Below are positions 19,427 through 32,530 of a stretch of DNA of 64,000 nucleotides, piece by piece (the stretch's first letter is position 1; every line of letters starts with the position of its first letter). The DNA comes from Caldilineaceae bacterium. GTDB lineage: Bacteria > Chloroflexota > Anaerolineae > Caldilineales > Caldilineaceae. The stretch covers positions 1 to 64,000 of the forward strand of contig JAJDZJ010000188.1 of assembly GCA_022824685.1 (NCBI GenBank), read 5' to 3'. The position numbers were made by a program, and so were the translations under genes. The notes under the pieces were generated by a model that was given only the letters and a program-made list of their open reading frames with translations, was not told the origin of the DNA and ran no database searches.

Positions 19427-21195
19427 CCAACACAATTGATGCGCAACAGTATGAAGAGACTGCCGAAAACGGCATGGCTTCGATCGACGTGGAGACGTTC
19501 ACAATAGAAGACGTTGGCAGTTGGGCCAGGGAAGTCGCCCACGGAAATACTGTTCTCGTCTTCGACACCACCTTGCGGGATGGCGAGCAGTCGCCGGGAG
19601 CCACGCTCAACGAACAGGAAAAACTTGAAATCGCCCGCCAGCTTTCAAGGCTGGGAATTGACATCATGGAGGCCGGTTTCCCCGCGGCTTCTCCAGGCGA
19701 CCTCGCCGCGGTCAAGCGTATCGCTGAAACTGTTGGCAGAACGCCGCGAGTGGACGACGCCGGAAATGTCAGCGCGCCGCCGTTTATCGCCGGCCTGGCC
19801 CGAGCCAACAAGGACGACATCGACAAGGCGTGGGAAGCCGTGCAGGGGGCAGTGCGTCCCCGCATCCACACCTTTCTCGCCACCAGCGAAATCCATATGG
19901 AGCACAAGCTGCGCATGTCCCCCAACGAAGTGTTGGAAACCGTTGGCGACATGGTGCAATACGCCCGCAGCTTGTGCGACAACGTGGAATTCAGCCCCGA
20001 AGATGCCGGCCGCAGCGATCCGGAGTTCCTCGTCAAAGTTTGCAGCGTCGCTGTACAGGCGGGCGCCACCACCCTGAATATCCCGGATACAGTCGGCTAC
20101 ACAACGCCGGAGGAGTTTGGCGACCTGATTGAGTACCTGCGCGAGAACGTCGATGGCGGCAAGGACGTTATCTTCAGCGTCCACTGCCACAATGACCTGG
20201 GTCTTGCTACAGCCAACACCTTGTCGGGCGTCCAGAATGGCGCTCGCCAGGTTGAGGTCACAATCAACGGAATCGGCGAACGCGCCGGCAACACCAGCCT
20301 GGAAGAAACTGTCATGGCGCTGTACACGCGCCAGTCAGTTTTTGACCTGCGAACCAATATTCGCAGCCAGGAAATCCATCGCTGCAGCGACATGGTCAGC
20401 CGTTACACGGGAATGGTCATCCAGCCCAACAAGGCCATCGTGGGCACAAATGCGTTTGCGCACGAGGCGGGCATCCATCAGGATGGCATGTTAAAGAACA
20501 AGCGCACCTACGAGATCATGGATGCCGATACTATCGGGCTCCACCAGAGCAGGCTGGTTCTGGGCAAGCACTCCGGCCGTCATGCCCTGGGCGTGCGTCT
20601 GCAGGAAATGGGCTATCACCTGGACCGGGAAAACCTGAACGAGGTCTTTACGCGTTTCAAGGATCTGGCCGACAAGAAGAAGACGGTCACCGACGCGGAC
20701 ATCGAGGCGCTGGTTGCGGATGAACTCTATCAGCCGGTCGAAGTCTGGGAGTTGCTCGGCGTGCAGGTGCAGTGCGGCACAAATATGACGCCCACCGCCG
20801 TTGCCACCCTGCGCAACAACGGGACGGGCGAGGAGATCACAGAGGCCAGCTTTGGCGCCGGCCCCGTGGACGCGGTGTACACGTGCATCGACAAGGTCGT
20901 TCAACAGCCGAACGAATTGACCGAGTTTCTCGTGCAGGCGGTGACGGAGGGCATTGACGCCAACGGAGACGTGACGGTCCGCATCGAAGCCCCGGAGAGT
21001 CGGGGGCATAGCAGGACCGCGCAGGGCCGTCCCCGACGGCGGCTGTTCAGCGGCCGCGGCGTGGATACGGATATTATTGTGGCCAGCACGAAGGCTTATC
21101 TGCAAGCGCTGAACAAGCTGTGCGCCGCCGACCAGGACGACGCTGAGGTCGCGATTGCGGCCGGAGATTCGGAGGTCGCGACGGTCGGAATTTAG
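19423..21195 (+). CDS. leuA: 2-isopropylmalate synthase
   Basis: [36 protein letters not shown]-terminal regulatory domain [20 protein letters not shown]. Confidence 0.93.
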   Translation: MTNTIDAQQYEETAENGMASIDVETFTIEDVGSWAREVAHGNTVLVFDTTLRDGEQSPGATLNEQEKLEIARQLSRLGIDIMEAGFPAASPGDLAAVKRIAETVGRTPRVDDAGNVSAPPFIAGLARANKDDIDKAWEAVQGAVRPRIHTFLATSEIHMEHKLRMSPNEVLETVGDMVQYARSLCDNVEFSPEDAGRSDPEFLVKVCSVAVQAGATTLNIPDTVGYTTPEEFGDLIEYLRENVDGGKDVIFSVHCHNDLGLATANTLSGVQNGARQVEVTINGIGERAGNTSLEETVMALYTRQSVFDLRTNIRSQEIHRCSDMVSRYTGMVIQPNKAIVGTNAFAHEAGIHQDGMLKNKRTYEIMDADTIGLHQSRLVLGKHSGRHALGVRLQEMGYHLDRENLNEVFTRFKDLADKKKTVTDADIEALVADELYQPVEVWELLGVQVQCGTNMTPTAVATLRNNGTGEEITEASFGAGPVDAVYTCIDKVVQQPNELTEFLVQAVTEGIDANGDVTVRIEAPESRGHSRTAQGRPRRRLFSGRGVDTDIIVASTKAYLQALNKLCAADQDDAEVAIAAGDSEVATVGI

Positions 21196-21215
21196 CAGCG
21201 CACGCGCGCAAAGGG

Positions 21216-21252
21216 GCGGCGATACGGGAGAAACCGAATCGCCGCTTTTTTT
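21216..21252 (+). terminator. intrinsic terminator of ilvBNC-leuA operon
   Basis: GCGGCGAT...ATCGCCGC stem followed by TTTTTTT. Confidence 0.85.
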
Positions 21253-21525
21253 GTTTCTGAGACTTGGCGTATTTGACGAATCAGTTCTCGTTCGCCTTCC
21301 TGATTTTGCCGCGCTGAAATCTTCATAACTGTTTTCCGATAACCCGATTCTCCCAAATCTCGCAGAGAGGCCGAAAAATTGTTTCATCTGTTTTGCAGAG
21401 TTTCCCTGTGAAAGAGGAAGCGAGGGAATCTGTATTCTCAATGGATACAGATCCTGCAGATATGTGGCTCCCCGCCTGCCGAAGATTCGGGATCACATAG
21501 GTCGACTCCTGGGAGGCCAGACATA

Positions 21526-23457
21526 GTGCAGAAACCAATCTTGACTAGGCCCCGCCGGCTCACCTTTGCATTTCTCATCACGCTTTTGCTTTTCTCTTTG
21601 GTGAAACCCGTCGCGGTCAGGGCCCAAAGTACCGGTCCTGCCTCCTACACTTTTGAGGAGTGTGACCAGGTCGACGAAGCCAGTCTTCGGGATGAGTTGA
21701 ACCGGATCACGCAGGTTGTGGTCTCGGAGGAACAGGGTCGTCTCAATATGGGCGGGATTGTCGAGGGCCATTGGGATGACATGCGAATGGAAGCGAAAGT
21801 TGACCAAGTCGTAGAAGACGCGATCGAATTAGTCCGCAGCGACAACAGAGTGTGGGAACGGATTTGGTCGGGTTGGTCTCTGACCAAAGCGGAGGAGTTG
21901 GCAACCACGGTGGCTGAGGAAGCTTTTGGCTCCGATGGATTTGCGGGGCAGTTCGAGGAACTTTCAACAAGAGTCGCCAACGACATCGTGGAAGAGATTA
22001 GAGTCGTCACGGCTAAATCTGCGTCTACCGCGCTATCATGCGTGCAGGAATTCATAGGGGGACGGTTTTCCAAGACATTGTCAGCGGAGCTGAACAGGCA
22101 GATTGAGGCAGAACTGGAACTGTTGAAGCTCGATCCGGAGACTGATCAGAGCTTCCTGGACATACTCGAGATTCACTCAAACCTTGCAGGCGGCGTCGCG
22201 GTCATCGTCGGAACTTCAATTGGCGCTGAGATTGCCAAGAGGCTGGCAAGCATTCTCACAAAGAATATCATTGGTAAAATCCTTTCACGCATATTGGTCA
22301 GAGTAGCAGCTGTGGGCATCCCTTTCGTTGGCTGGATTGTCGGAGGCGCTCTGATTGTCATGGACGTGTACAATTCCAGAGACGGCGCGCTACCTGAAAT
22401 CAGAGACTCACTTCAGAGTGACGATGTCAAAGCTGAAATGCAAAGGTGGATTGCCGATGAAGTGGGTGAAGAACTACGGGTTGAGATGCCTACTCTGGCA
22501 CGAAACGTCGCGAACAGTGCGTTCAGCCAATGGCAGGATTTTCGCTTGAAGTTCACTCGCGTTATCCAGCTGTCGGAAACAAATCCGAGCTTCAGGCAGA
22601 TTCTGGATTTCACCGAGATAGATCAGTTGGCCAAGCTTTCTGAACTGGTAGCAGTTGTGGATGAGCATGAGCCGGACAGGCTGGAGGCGTTGATCGACTC
22701 AGGTCGGTTCAAGTTCTTGCAAACTCTTCCTGAAGAAGCGCTGGAGATTTATCGGCATTCGGGAAAATCGGAAACTCTCATCAGTTGGGCCGAACTTGCG
22801 AGTGACCTCATCCTCAAGGTGATCGAGAACCAAGTGTATCTCGTGAGTGATTTCACTGACTTCGCGGACCGCGACGCATTGGAGAACGTCTTGAGGCTGG
22901 GAGACGAGACAGCGATTCGCAACTCGATGTCACTGGAACCGGTGGAGAGGGATGCGCTCTTGGCCCTGCCGATTGAAACTGCTCGCTCCTTGCTTCTCGG
23001 CGACCTGAGCGTGAGCCAGCTGTCGACAATTGCTGAAATGTACTTAACCACGCTGTCTCCCCAGAATGCCGAGCTTTTCGCAAATTTCGTCCTGAACAAT
23101 CCGACGCTCATCTCCTTGTTGGAAAGCGAACCTGTTCGCGGGGCGTTACATCAAAGTCAGAACCTGGAGGCGGCGCTTCGCTTCCTCGCCGAAGGACCGA
23201 GGAGGGAGCAGGGGCTCGGCAGCATTGTCCAAGTTCTGGAAGATCTGGCCCCAGTGCTATCGGGCAACGTGCCCTGGTTGCTTTTCTGGCTTAAGAATGG
23301 GAGTGCCATTCGCAATCCGCGCAATATGCTCACAATACTTGGCGGATTGCTACTGCTCTTCCTCATTCTGAGAATCGCCTGGGGGCGTCGCCGAACCGAG
23401 GTGAGTGTGACCGTCAATGTCCCAGATCACCGTGAACGAGGCGGGGACCAAAAGTGA
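21526..23457 (+). CDS. hypothetical secreted/membrane-anchored protein (N-terminal signal/TM, C-terminal TM + basic tail)
   Basis: LTFAFLITLLLFSLVKPVAVRAQ at N-terminus, NMLTILGGLLLLFLILRIAWGRRR at C-terminus; GTG start. Confidence 0.7.
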   Translation: MQKPILTRPRRLTFAFLITLLLFSLVKPVAVRAQSTGPASYTFEECDQVDEASLRDELNRITQVVVSEEQGRLNMGGIVEGHWDDMRMEAKVDQVVEDAIELVRSDNRVWERIWSGWSLTKAEELATTVAEEAFGSDGFAGQFEELSTRVANDIVEEIRVVTAKSASTALSCVQEFIGGRFSKTLSAELNRQIEAELELLKLDPETDQSFLDILEIHSNLAGGVAVIVGTSIGAEIAKRLASILTKNIIGKILSRILVRVAAVGIPFVGWIVGGALIVMDVYNSRDGALPEIRDSLQSDDVKAEMQRWIADEVGEELRVEMPTLARNVANSAFSQWQDFRLKFTRVIQLSETNPSFRQILDFTEIDQLAKLSELVAVVDEHEPDRLEALIDSGRFKFLQTLPEEALEIYRHSGKSETLISWAELASDLILKVIENQVYLVSDFTDFADRDALENVLRLGDETAIRNSMSLEPVERDALLALPIETARSLLLGDLSVSQLSTIAEMYLTTLSPQNAELFANFVLNNPTLISLLESEPVRGALHQSQNLEAALRFLAEGPRREQGLGSIVQVLEDLAPVLSGNVPWLLFWLKNGSAIRNPRNMLTILGGLLLLFLILRIAWGRRRTEVSVTVNVPDHRERGGDQK

Positions 23458-23777
23458 AACTGACTGCTCTCGAACAGCCCCACCACTCCGAAGTCGAAGT
23501 GGGCGAACTCCTCGTCGTTGTGGTTGTGTACGCCGCAAACATTGTCAGAGATGTGCGTGAAAACATCAGGAATCTCCTTGGGGGACGAATGTCTCATTAC
23601 GAGTCGCTGATTGAGAAGGCAATCGCACAGGGCTTGTCAGATCTTGAAGAGAAGGCTTCAGCCAAGGGGTACGACGGAGTTATCGGCATAAAGTTCAGCC
23701 ACCCCCTGGTCGTAGACGGCGGCGTGGAACTTATCATCTACGGCAACGGATACCGTAATTCCGCAGAAGCCTCCTAA
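23454..23777 (+). CDS. YbjQ/UPF0145-like heavy-metal-binding-domain family protein
   Basis: AANIVRDVRENIRNLLGGRMSHYESLIEKA...KGYDGVIGIKFSHP; GTGA overlap with upstream ORF. Confidence 0.7.
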   Translation: MKLTALEQPHHSEVEVGELLVVVVVYAANIVRDVRENIRNLLGGRMSHYESLIEKAIAQGLSDLEEKASAKGYDGVIGIKFSHPLVVDGGVELIIYGNGYRNSAEAS

Positions 23778-24002
23778 AGTTGACGAAAGGCCACATTTCG
23801 TGTAAGTTATGCGAAATGCTAGAGGGCTTGTCCCTCTGAAATACTCCTGTTGGCAAGGTACTTCGGTTCGACAAGGACGTCATCCGAACTTGGCACACGC
23901 GCTTCCTTCGCATCAATCGCAAAGATGCAGAGTAGATTTCGCTTAACCAACTGCCCTGAGCGGACGATGCCTCGTGGAAGGCTTAATCTAGGAGATGACG
24001 AA

Positions 24003-27000
24003 ATGTCGGAATTGAAACTTAGCCCTTCCTGTTGCCCCAGTTCCACTCCGCACTCGCAACCCGGTCTGCCGGCCAAGCAAGGCCTATACGACCCGCGCTA
24101 CGAGCATGACGCATGTGGTGTGGGATTCGTCGTCAACATAAGGGGCGAGAAGTCAAACGCCATCGTCACTCAAGGCCTTGAAGTTTTGCACAATCTTGCG
24201 CACCGGGGCGCGTGCGGATGTGAACCGAACACAGGCGACGGCGCCGGCGTGCTGATGCAAATGCCCGATAAATTTATGCGCAAAGTGGCCCAGGAAGAAG
24301 GCTTCGACCTGCCGCCTGAGGGTGACTACGCGGTCGGAATGATCTTCCTGCCGCCCAGGGGGGACTACCGCTTCCTGTGCGAGCAACTCTTCGAAAGAAT
24401 TATCCGCTCCGAAGGCCAGACGGTCCTTGGATGGCGCACAGTCCCGACCGAAAACACGGAGATAGGCCACACAGCGCGCATCGGTGAACCTGTTGTGCGG
24501 CAAGTCTTCATCGGGCGCAACCCGGAACGGCTCACCGGAGACGATGACCTGTCCTTTGAACGCAAGCTCTATGTGATTCGCAAACAGGCCGAGAACCGCA
24601 TCCGATACTCTCAACTACGCGAAGGCGATGCATTCTATGTCGCAAGCCTTTCCTCTCGCACCGTCGTATACAAGGGCATGCTCATGGCCCCGCAGGTCCG
24701 AGGCTTCTACCCCGACCTGCTCGACGGAGACATGGAATCGGCTCTCATCGTCATCCACTCTCGCTTCAGCACGAATACCTTCCCAAGCTGGGAACGCGCG
24801 CATCCCTACCGGTATATGATTCACAATGGCGAGATCAACACGTTGCGGGGCAACGAAAACTGGATGCACGCCCGCCAGTCCCACTTCGAGAGCGAGCTCT
24901 TCGGCAACGATATCAAGAAGATTTTGCCGATCATCCGTGACGACGGCAGTGATTCCGCTAAGTTCGACGAAACGCTTGAGTTTCTCTATCTATCGGGCCG
25001 CACGCTGCCGCACGCAATGATGATGATGATCCCCGAACCATGGTCGCAGCACGAGACCATGAGCGACGCCAAAAAGGCCTTCTACGAATACCATAGCACG
25101 ATGATGGAGCCGTGGGACGGGCCTGCATCCATGGTCTTCACCGACGGCACAGTTGTCGGCGCCGTGCTGGATCGCAACGGCCTCCGCCCCTCTCGCTATT
25201 GCGTCACAAAGGACGACATGGTGGTGATGGCATCAGAAGTGGGCGTGCTTCCGATGGAGCCGGACCGGATCCTCAGAAAGGCCCGCCTGGAACCCGGCCG
25301 TATGTTTCTTGTCGATACATCACAGGGCCGGATTATCTCCGATGGAGAATTGAAGGAATCGATGGCCGCCGCGCATCCCTACCGCGAATGGCTAGACGAG
25401 CACCTTGTAAGCCTGGATGAGATCCCACAGCCAGAGGCCGAAGTGCCCGGCGTCGACCATGAGTCGATGCTTGAACGGCAACAGATCTTCGGTTATACCT
25501 TCGAGCAGTTGCGAATCCTGCTGGCTCCGATGGCGACGGACGGCGTCGAAGCCTTGGGCGCCATGGGCAATGACACACCAGCCGCGGCCCTGTCCAACCA
25601 CTCGCAGCTCCTTTACAACTATTTCAAACAGCTCTTTGCCCAAGTGACCAATCCGCCCATCGACGCCATTCGCGAGGAGCTGATCACCGCCACAGAAGTG
25701 ATGATGGGCACTGAGCTCAACCTGCTCGAAACCAAGCCCGAGAACTGCCGGCAGCTCAAGCTCAGGCAGCCGATTCTTACCAACGAAGAACTAGCCAAGA
25801 TCCGGCATATTGAACAGAGTAGGGCAGAGGGCTTCAGCGCCAAGACGCTGCCGATTCTCTTTGAAGTGAACGGAGGCCCGGAAGCGCTTGAACAGGCGCT
25901 TGAGGACCTCTTCCAAGCCGCAACTGACGCAATCGAAGATGGGACGAACATTCTGATTCTTTCGGATCGGGGCGTCGGGCCCGGTGTCGCGCCCATTCCC
26001 GCGCTGCTGGCTACCTCCGGATTGCACCACCATCTGATCCGAAACGAGACGCGCACACAAACGGCCTTGTTGGTCGAGTCGGGCGAACCCCGTGAAGTCC
26101 ACCATTTGGCTCTGCTGATCGGATTTGGCGCGACTGCCGTCAACCCCTATCTGGCCATTGAAACGCTGGACCAGATGATTCAGAACCGGCTCATCATCGA
26201 CATCGACCATGACACCGCAACGTATAACTATGTCAAGGCCGCCATGAAGGGAGTCGTCAAAGTACTGTCGAAGATGGGAATCTCGACGATACAGAGTTAC
26301 TGCGGCGCACAGATCTTTGAGGCGCTTGGCCTTAGCCAAAACCTGGTGGACAAGTACTTCACTTGGACTGCCAGCCGCGTCGAGGGAATCGATCTGCCAG
26401 AGATTTACAGTGAGATCAAAGTACGGCATGACCGGGCCTATCCCGTTCGCCTTTACGCGCATGCCGAGTCAAACGGTCGCTTGAACGGTCACGCCGATCT
26501 GGAGTCTCACTCTACCAATGGCAACGGCCACGCCGGCCAATTGCTCTCTCCTGGCGGAGACTATCAGTGGCGAAAAGACGGCGAGATGCATCTCTTCAAC
26601 CCGCGCACCGTACACCTGCTCCAGCAGGCCTGCCGTACCAATGACTTTGACTCCTTCAAGGCCTACACCAAGGACATCGACGAGATGAACAAGGAGTGGT
26701 GCAACCTTCGGGGCCTGTTGGAGTTCGATTTTGAGGAGGCGAAGAGCATCCCGATTGATGAGGTGGAGCCGGTCGAGTCGATCTGCAAGCGTTTCAAGAC
26801 CGGCGCCATGTCCTACGGTTCGATCAGTAAGGAAGCCCATGAAACGCTGGCCATCGCCATGAACCGCATTGGCGGTCGGAGCAATACGGGCGAAGGCGGC
26901 GAAGACCCCGCCCGCTATTTCCTCGAGCCAAACGGAGACTCGAAGAACAGCGCCATCAAACAGGTTGCGTCCGCCCGCTTCGGCGTCACAAGCAACTACC

Positions 27001-28823
27001 TGGTAAATGCCAGGGAGTTGCAGATCAAGATGGCACAGGGCGCAAAACCCGGCGAGGGCGGCCAGCTGCCCGGCAAAAAGGTCTACCCCTGGATCGCGGA
27101 GGTGCGCCACTCGACGCCCGGCGTCGGCCTGATTTCGCCTCCTCCGCATCATGACATCTACTCGATCGAGGATCTTGCCGAGCTGATTCACGACCTCAAG
27201 AATTCAAACCACCACGCCCGCATCAACGTCAAGCTGGTGTCCGAGGTCGGTGTTGGCACTGTCGCGGCCGGTGTCGCCAAGGGCCATGCAGACGTAATCC
27301 TGATCAGCGGGCATGACGGCGGCACCGGCGCGTCTCCGCAGACGAGCATCAAACACGCCGGACTGCCGTGGGAGCTAGGCGTAGCGGAGACTCACCAGAC
27401 GCTTCTGATCAACAATTTGCGCAGCCGCGTCGTCGTAGAGACTGACGGTCAGCTCAAGACGGGCCGCGACCTTGCCATCGCCGCGCTCCTTGGCGCAGAG
27501 GAATACGGCTTCGCCACCAGCCCTCTCGTTGCGCTCGGTTGCATCATGATGCGAGTCTGTCACTTGGACACATGCCCGGTCGGAGTCGCCACCCAGAACC
27601 CGGAGCTGCGCAAGAAGTTCACTGGCGACCCGCAGGACGTCGTGAATTTCATGCGCTTCATCGCGCAGGAGTTACGGGAGTACATGGCGAAGCTCGGTTT
27701 CCGTACCGTGAATGAGATGATCGGTCGAACGGACCGCCTGCGGGCCCCGCAATCGATCGAGCACTGGAAGGCGGAGGGGATCGACCTGACCGCAATCCTG
27801 CACCGCCCGGATGTGCCCGATGACTGGGGCCGCTACTGCCAGATTGAGCAGGATCACGGCCTGGACAAGGCGCTGGACAACACAACACTGTTGGAGCTCT
27901 GCGGGCCTGCACTCGAAAGCAGCGCGGAAGAGGTGCAACGCGCCCACGCAGCGCTTCGGGGAGAGGGACCGGAGGTCTCCCTCGCCCGTGTGAAGGAGTC
28001 ACTGCCGATCCACAACACGAATCGCGTTGTCGGAACAATCACAGGCAGTGAAATTACCCGCCGCTTTGGGCCCGACGGACTGCCCGAAGACACCATCCAA
28101 CTGCACTTTACTGGCGCCGCCGGTCAGAGTTTCGGCGCCTTCATACCCAACGGCATGACCCTCGAACTTGAGGGCGACGGCAACGACTATTTCGGAAAGG
28201 GTCTTTCCGGCGGCAAGATCATCGCGTATCCGCCCTACGGCTCCACCTTCAAAGCCGAGGAGAACATCATCATCGGCAACGTCGCCTTCTATGGCGCGAC
28301 CAGCGGTGAAGCCTATATCCGCGGCATGGCTGGTGAGCGCTTCTGCGTGCGAAACTCGGGCCTGCACGCCGTCATCGAAGGGGTCGGCGACCATGGCTGC
28401 GAGTATATGACCGGGGGCCGCGTCGTTGTACTCGGACGTACTGGGCGAAACTTCGCCGCCGGCATGTCGGGCGGCATTGCATATGTTCTGGACGAAGAGC
28501 CGGTGGACGGGGTCGACTTCAACAAACGGGTCAACCTGGAAATGGTTGAACTTGAAAAACTCGACGACCCGGAGGAATGCGCCGAAGTACGCGAAATGAT
28601 CCAGCGGCACTACGTATACACGAACTCGGAAGTGGCCGGCAGAATCCTGGCGACTTGGGACGCCTACCTGCCCAAGTTTGTTAAAGTGCTGCCAAGAGAC
28701 TACAAACGCATGCTTCAATGCCTTGCCGAAGTGGAAGCCGCCGGTCTCAAGGGGGCCGAGGCGTTGATGGCCGCTTTCGAGCGAAACAGCCAGGACTTGG
28801 CCGCACGGGTGAGCGGAAACTGA
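24003..28823 (+). CDS. gltB: glutamate synthase large subunit
   Basis: [17 protein letters not shown]-terminal Ntn Cys, [14 protein letters not shown]-like FMN domain, C-terminal GXGXG domain; start 24003 preferred. Confidence 0.95.
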   Translation: MSELKLSPSCCPSSTPHSQPGLPAKQGLYDPRYEHDACGVGFVVNIRGEKSNAIVTQGLEVLHNLAHRGACGCEPNTGDGAGVLMQMPDKFMRKVAQEEGFDLPPEGDYAVGMIFLPPRGDYRFLCEQLFERIIRSEGQTVLGWRTVPTENTEIGHTARIGEPVVRQVFIGRNPERLTGDDDLSFERKLYVIRKQAENRIRYSQLREGDAFYVASLSSRTVVYKGMLMAPQVRGFYPDLLDGDMESALIVIHSRFSTNTFPSWERAHPYRYMIHNGEINTLRGNENWMHARQSHFESELFGNDIKKILPIIRDDGSDSAKFDETLEFLYLSGRTLPHAMMMMIPEPWSQHETMSDAKKAFYEYHSTMMEPWDGPASMVFTDGTVVGAVLDRNGLRPSRYCVTKDDMVVMASEVGVLPMEPDRILRKARLEPGRMFLVDTSQGRIISDGELKESMAAAHPYREWLDEHLVSLDEIPQPEAEVPGVDHESMLERQQIFGYTFEQLRILLAPMATDGVEALGAMGNDTPAAALSNHSQLLYNYFKQLFAQVTNPPIDAIREELITATEVMMGTELNLLETKPENCRQLKLRQPILTNEELAKIRHIEQSRAEGFSAKTLPILFEVNGGPEALEQALEDLFQAATDAIEDGTNILILSDRGVGPGVAPIPALLATSGLHHHLIRNETRTQTALLVESGEPREVHHLALLIGFGATAVNPYLAIETLDQMIQNRLIIDIDHDTATYNYVKAAMKGVVKVLSKMGISTIQSYCGAQIFEALGLSQNLVDKYFTWTASRVEGIDLPEIYSEIKVRHDRAYPVRLYAHAESNGRLNGHADLESHSTNGNGHAGQLLSPGGDYQWRKDGEMHLFNPRTVHLLQQACRTNDFDSFKAYTKDIDEMNKEWCNLRGLLEFDFEEAKSIPIDEVEPVESICKRFKTGAMSYGSISKEAHETLAIAMNRIGGRSNTGEGGEDPARYFLEPNGDSKNSAIKQVASARFGVTSNYLVNARELQIKMAQGAKPGEGGQLPGKKVYPWIAEVRHSTPGVGLISPPPHHDIYSIEDLAELIHDLKNSNHHARINVKLVSEVGVGTVAAGVAKGHADVILISGHDGGTGASPQTSIKHAGLPWELGVAETHQTLLINNLRSRVVVETDGQLKTGRDLAIAALLGAEEYGFATSPLVALGCIMMRVCHLDTCPVGVATQNPELRKKFTGDPQDVVNFMRFIAQELREYMAKLGFRTVNEMIGRTDRLRAPQSIEHWKAEGIDLTAILHRPDVPDDWGRYCQIEQDHGLDKALDNTTLLELCGPALESSAEEVQRAHAALRGEGPEVSLARVKESLPIHNTNRVVGTITGSEITRRFGPDGLPEDTIQLHFTGAAGQSFGAFIPNGMTLELEGDGNDYFGKGLSGGKIIAYPPYGSTFKAEENIIIGNVAFYGATSGEAYIRGMAGERFCVRNSGLHAVIEGVGDHGCEYMTGGRVVVLGRTGRNFAAGMSGGIAYVLDEEPVDGVDFNKRVNLEMVELEKLDDPEECAEVREMIQRHYVYTNSEVAGRILATWDAYLPKFVKVLPRDYKRMLQCLAEVEAAGLKGAEALMAAFERNSQDLAARVSGN

Positions 28824-28882
28824 GTATTGCGTAGCGGAGTAATTCGAACCGGTATTGCGCCGTAGCTCTTGCCACGCAATAC
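28824..28882 (+). promoter_or_regulatory. alternative-hairpin element between gltB and gltD
   Basis: GTATTGCGT (28824-28832), GTATTGCGC (28852-28860) both complementary to ACGCAATAC (28874-28882). Confidence 0.4.
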
Positions 28883-28900
28883 GCAGTTAGGAGATTTCGA

Positions 28901-30400
28901 ATGGGTAAACCAACCGGCTTTCTTGAATTCGATCGGCAGCCTTTCCCGGAACGGCCGCCTCTTGAACGAATTCAGGATTGGAATGAGTTCCATCTCCATC
29001 TAACAACGAATGACCTGCAGGATCAGGGCGCACGCTGCATGGATTGCGGCATTCCCTTCTGCCATACCGGCACCATGCCCGAGGGCGGATGCCCCATCAA
29101 CAACCTGATTCCGGAGTGGAATGACCTTGTCTATCAGAATCGCTGGCGGGAAGCGCTCGACAGGCTCCACGCCACAAATAATTTCCCGGAATTTACCGGC
29201 CGCGTTTGCCCAGCCCCCTGCGAAGGCTCTTGCACCTTGGGCCTTATCGAGCCGCCCGTAACCATCAAGAGCATCGAGTGCGCCATAATCGATAGGGGCT
29301 TTGAAGAGGGCTGGGTTGTTGCCGTACCGCCGGCGGTGCGCACAGGCAAGAAGGTCGCGGTCGTCGGCTCAGGACCGGCAGGGCTCGCCTGCGCGGACCA
29401 GTTGAACACGGCAGGCCATACCGTCACCGTTTACGAAAGGGCCGACCGCGTCGGCGGGCTGCTCATGTACGGCATCCCCAATATGAAGCTGGAAAAGGAG
29501 CGCGTGGAGCGCCGCGTCGACCTGATGCGCGCCGAAGGCGTAACCTTTATTACCAATTGCGAAGTGGGCAAAGACATTCCGGCCGAAACACTCCTGCAAG
29601 GGAATGACGCCGTCGTCCTTTGCGGCGGCGCCACAAACCCCAGGGACCTGCCAATTGAGGGCAGGGAGTTGGAAGGTGTTCATTTCGCTATGGAGTTCCT
29701 CCACGGCAATACGAAAGAGTTGCTCGACGAAAAATACGGAGAAGTTCAAGGCGAAGGCTTCAGCTATCCCTATATTTCTGCCGAGGGCAAAGATGTGATT
29801 GTGATTGGGGGCGGCGACACCGGCAACGACTGCCTGGGCACGTCCATGCGCCACGGTTGCAAAAGCGTCAACATGTTTGAAATCATGCCCAAGCCGCCGC
29901 CGGAACGAGCCGCAAGCAATCCCTGGCCAGAATGGCCAAACATCTTCCGCGTCGATTACGGACACGCCGAAGTCGACGCCCGCTTTGGCCAGGATCCCCG
30001 CACCTTCCTTATCAGCACAAAGAAGTTCGTTGGCGATGAACAGGGTAAACTGAAAGAACTGCATACAGTCATGATTGAATGGGTGCCCAGCGAAAACGGT
30101 CAGCGCCCACAATTGCGCGAAGTGCCAGGGACAGAAAGGGTATGGCCAGCCCAGCTGGTGTTCCTCTCTATGGGTTTCCTGGGGCCGGAAAACCCGGTGC
30201 TCGAACAGTTGGGCGTCCAAACAGATGCCCGCTCCAATGCCCAGGCTGAATATGGCGATTTCGCCACGAATGTACCCGGCGTCTTCGCCGCCGGCGACAT
30301 GCGGCGCGGCCAGAGTCTTGTGGTCTGGGCCATCAACGAAGGCCGCGGCGCCGCACGCGAGTGTGACCGCTATCTGATGGGAGAAACGAGCCTTCCCTAG
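28901..30400 (+). CDS. gltD: glutamate synthase small subunit
   Basis: [46 protein letters not shown]. Confidence 0.95.
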   Translation: MGKPTGFLEFDRQPFPERPPLERIQDWNEFHLHLTTNDLQDQGARCMDCGIPFCHTGTMPEGGCPINNLIPEWNDLVYQNRWREALDRLHATNNFPEFTGRVCPAPCEGSCTLGLIEPPVTIKSIECAIIDRGFEEGWVVAVPPAVRTGKKVAVVGSGPAGLACADQLNTAGHTVTVYERADRVGGLLMYGIPNMKLEKERVERRVDLMRAEGVTFITNCEVGKDIPAETLLQGNDAVVLCGGATNPRDLPIEGRELEGVHFAMEFLHGNTKELLDEKYGEVQGEGFSYPYISAEGKDVIVIGGGDTGNDCLGTSMRHGCKSVNMFEIMPKPPPERAASNPWPEWPNIFRVDYGHAEVDARFGQDPRTFLISTKKFVGDEQGKLKELHTVMIEWVPSENGQRPQLREVPGTERVWPAQLVFLSMGFLGPENPVLEQLGVQTDARSNAQAEYGDFATNVPGVFAAGDMRRGQSLVVWAINEGRGAARECDRYLMGETSLP

Positions 30401-30449
30401 GCCGCCCCACGCGCTGTTTCCGCGATAAATCAGGCAAGGACATGAGAGA

Positions 30450-31853
30450 ATGGGAAAGACGCTGTTTGAGAAAATCTGGGATGCACACGTAATCGCGCAA
30501 GATGAGGGAGCGCCGGCCGTCCTCTATATCGACGCCCACCTTGTACATGAGGTTACATCGCCGCAGGCTTTTGCCACACTCAGCGAGCGCGGCCTGCGCG
30601 TGCGCCGACCCGACAAAACCTTCGCCACCATGGACCACGCAATTCCCACACGCATCGGGGCGTTGGAGGTTGACTGGCCCGATGACGCTGCGACCCAGGT
30701 GCGCGCCCTGCGACAGAACTGCGCCGAATTTGACGTCCCACTGTATGATATTGAGGGTGAAATCCAGGGCATCGTTCATGTGATCGGCCCAGAGCTGGGC
30801 GTCACCCAACCGGGCATGACCATCGTCTGCGGCGATAGCCACACAAGTACGCATGGAGCCTTCGGGGCGCTGGCCTTTGGCATCGGCACAAGCGAGGTCG
30901 GCCACGTCTTGGCAACCCAGTGCCTCATGCAGACGAAACCAAAGACCTTCGCCATCAACGTTGAAGGCGACCTTGGCACAGGCGTTACAGCCAAGGACAT
31001 CATTTTGGCCATAATCGCCAAGAACGGGGCGGGCGGCGGCGTCGGTCACGTTTTTGAATATCGGGGACCGGCAATTCGGGCCCTGGACATGGCCAGCCGC
31101 ATGACCATCTGCAATATGAGCATCGAGGGCGGCGCCCGCGCCGGTCTGATAGCTCCGGACGAAACCACTTTCAATTACATCAAGGGACGCACCTTTGCTC
31201 CCAAGGGCGACCAATGGGAAAAGGCGGTTTCGCGCTGGTGGACCCTGACCACGGATGAGGACGCCACATTTGACCGGGAATTGACGCTCGATGCTTCGGC
31301 GCTTGCGCCTATGGTGACCTACGGCACCAACCCGGGCCAAGGCGTGTCGGTAAATGGCCGCGTTCCCCGCGCGCAGGATCTCGAGGACCCTGCCGATAGA
31401 CGCAGCCTGCAAAACGCGCTCGAGTACATGGGCCTGACCGAAGGACAGCCCATTGAAGGCCAGCACGTCGACATTGTATTCATCGGCTCCTGCACGAACA
31501 GCCGAATCGAAGACTTGCGCGCGGCCGCCGCCATCGCCAAGGGCCGGCGCGTATCCGACCATGTTGAGGCGCTTGTCGTGCCCGGTTCAAAGGCGGTCAA
31601 GGCCCAGGCCGAAGCCGAGGGTCTAGACCGCATTTTCAGCGAAGCAGGCTTTGAGTGGCGCGGCGCAGGCTGCAGCATGTGCCTTGCGATGAACGACGAC
31701 AAAGCGGGCGAAGGGAAATACGTCGCCAGCACCAGCAACCGCAACTTCATGGGCAGGCAGGGGCCTGGTAGCCGTTCCCTGTTGATGAGTCCCATTATGG
31801 CTGCCGCGGCTGCTGTCAATGGCCGCGTTACTGACGTGCGGGAGATCCTCTGA
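30450..31853 (+). CDS. leuC: 3-isopropylmalate dehydratase large subunit
   Basis: [41 protein letters not shown]-like, [14 protein letters not shown]. Confidence 0.95.
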   Translation: MGKTLFEKIWDAHVIAQDEGAPAVLYIDAHLVHEVTSPQAFATLSERGLRVRRPDKTFATMDHAIPTRIGALEVDWPDDAATQVRALRQNCAEFDVPLYDIEGEIQGIVHVIGPELGVTQPGMTIVCGDSHTSTHGAFGALAFGIGTSEVGHVLATQCLMQTKPKTFAINVEGDLGTGVTAKDIILAIIAKNGAGGGVGHVFEYRGPAIRALDMASRMTICNMSIEGGARAGLIAPDETTFNYIKGRTFAPKGDQWEKAVSRWWTLTTDEDATFDRELTLDASALAPMVTYGTNPGQGVSVNGRVPRAQDLEDPADRRSLQNALEYMGLTEGQPIEGQHVDIVFIGSCTNSRIEDLRAAAAIAKGRRVSDHVEALVVPGSKAVKAQAEAEGLDRIFSEAGFEWRGAGCSMCLAMNDDKAGEGKYVASTSNRNFMGRQGPGSRSLLMSPIMAAAAAVNGRVTDVREIL

Positions 31854-32470
31854 TGCAACCGTTCACAACACTGACTTCAACCGCACTGCCGCTCCGAACC
31901 GAGAACGTCGATACCGACCAGATCATCCCGGCCCGCTATCTCACGGCTGTCACCCAGGAGGGTATGGGCGACGGGCTGTTCTCGTGGTGGCGTTACAGTC
32001 GCGACGGAAGCCCGAATCCTGACTTCGTTCTCAATCAGCCTCAGTACCAGGGCTCGGAAATCCTCGTTGCCGGCCGCAATTTCGGCATCGGGTCCAGCCG
32101 CGAACACGCGGTTTGGGCTCTCACCCAGTACGGATTCCGAGCTGTCATCTCTCCCGCATTCGCCGACATCTTCTACAACAACAGCTTGAAGAACGGGCTG
32201 CTGCCCATCAGACTGCCGGAAGCCACCGTTCGCAGTTTGCTCGACCTTGTCGAGGAGCTATCCAAGACCAGCATCTGCATCGACTTGCAGAACCAGACGG
32301 TCACATTACCGGGCCTCCTTGACGGCGAAACGAGCGACGCCGAAACTTCCTGGTCATTTGACATCGATCCATTCCGCAAACATTGCCTTCTGCGGGGCTT
32401 GGACGACCTCGGCTATCTTCTTGACAAGGAGGAGCAGATAAGCGCATTCGAGGCCGCGGTGTCGCTCTGA
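31853..32470 (+). CDS. leuD: 3-isopropylmalate dehydratase small subunit
   Basis: LRTENVDTDQIIPARYL, VAGRNFGIGSSREHAVWAL. Confidence 0.95.
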   Translation: MQPFTTLTSTALPLRTENVDTDQIIPARYLTAVTQEGMGDGLFSWWRYSRDGSPNPDFVLNQPQYQGSEILVAGRNFGIGSSREHAVWALTQYGFRAVISPAFADIFYNNSLKNGLLPIRLPEATVRSLLDLVEELSKTSICIDLQNQTVTLPGLLDGETSDAETSWSFDIDPFRKHCLLRGLDDLGYLLDKEEQISAFEAAVSL

Positions 32471-32478
32471 CAGTTCTT

Positions 32479-32530
32479 GGTAGCCCGCAGTCGGTCGAGA
32501 AACTACCGCCCGCGGCAACTGCCGACCGAC
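32479..32530 (+). other. candidate interleaved (pseudoknot-topology) RNA element between leuD and methyltransferase
   Basis: GGTAG 32479-32483 / CTACC 32503-32507 interleaved with GTCGGTCG 32490-32497 / CGACCGAC 32523-32530. Confidence 0.3.

Noticed and set aside
23778-24002. Possible leader ORF/attenuator upstream of gltB (short ORFs at ~23809 and ~23816; hairpin AGAGGGCTTGTCCCTCT)
   Set aside because: No clear Gln/Glu codon run and no terminator with T-tract before gltB; insufficient support.
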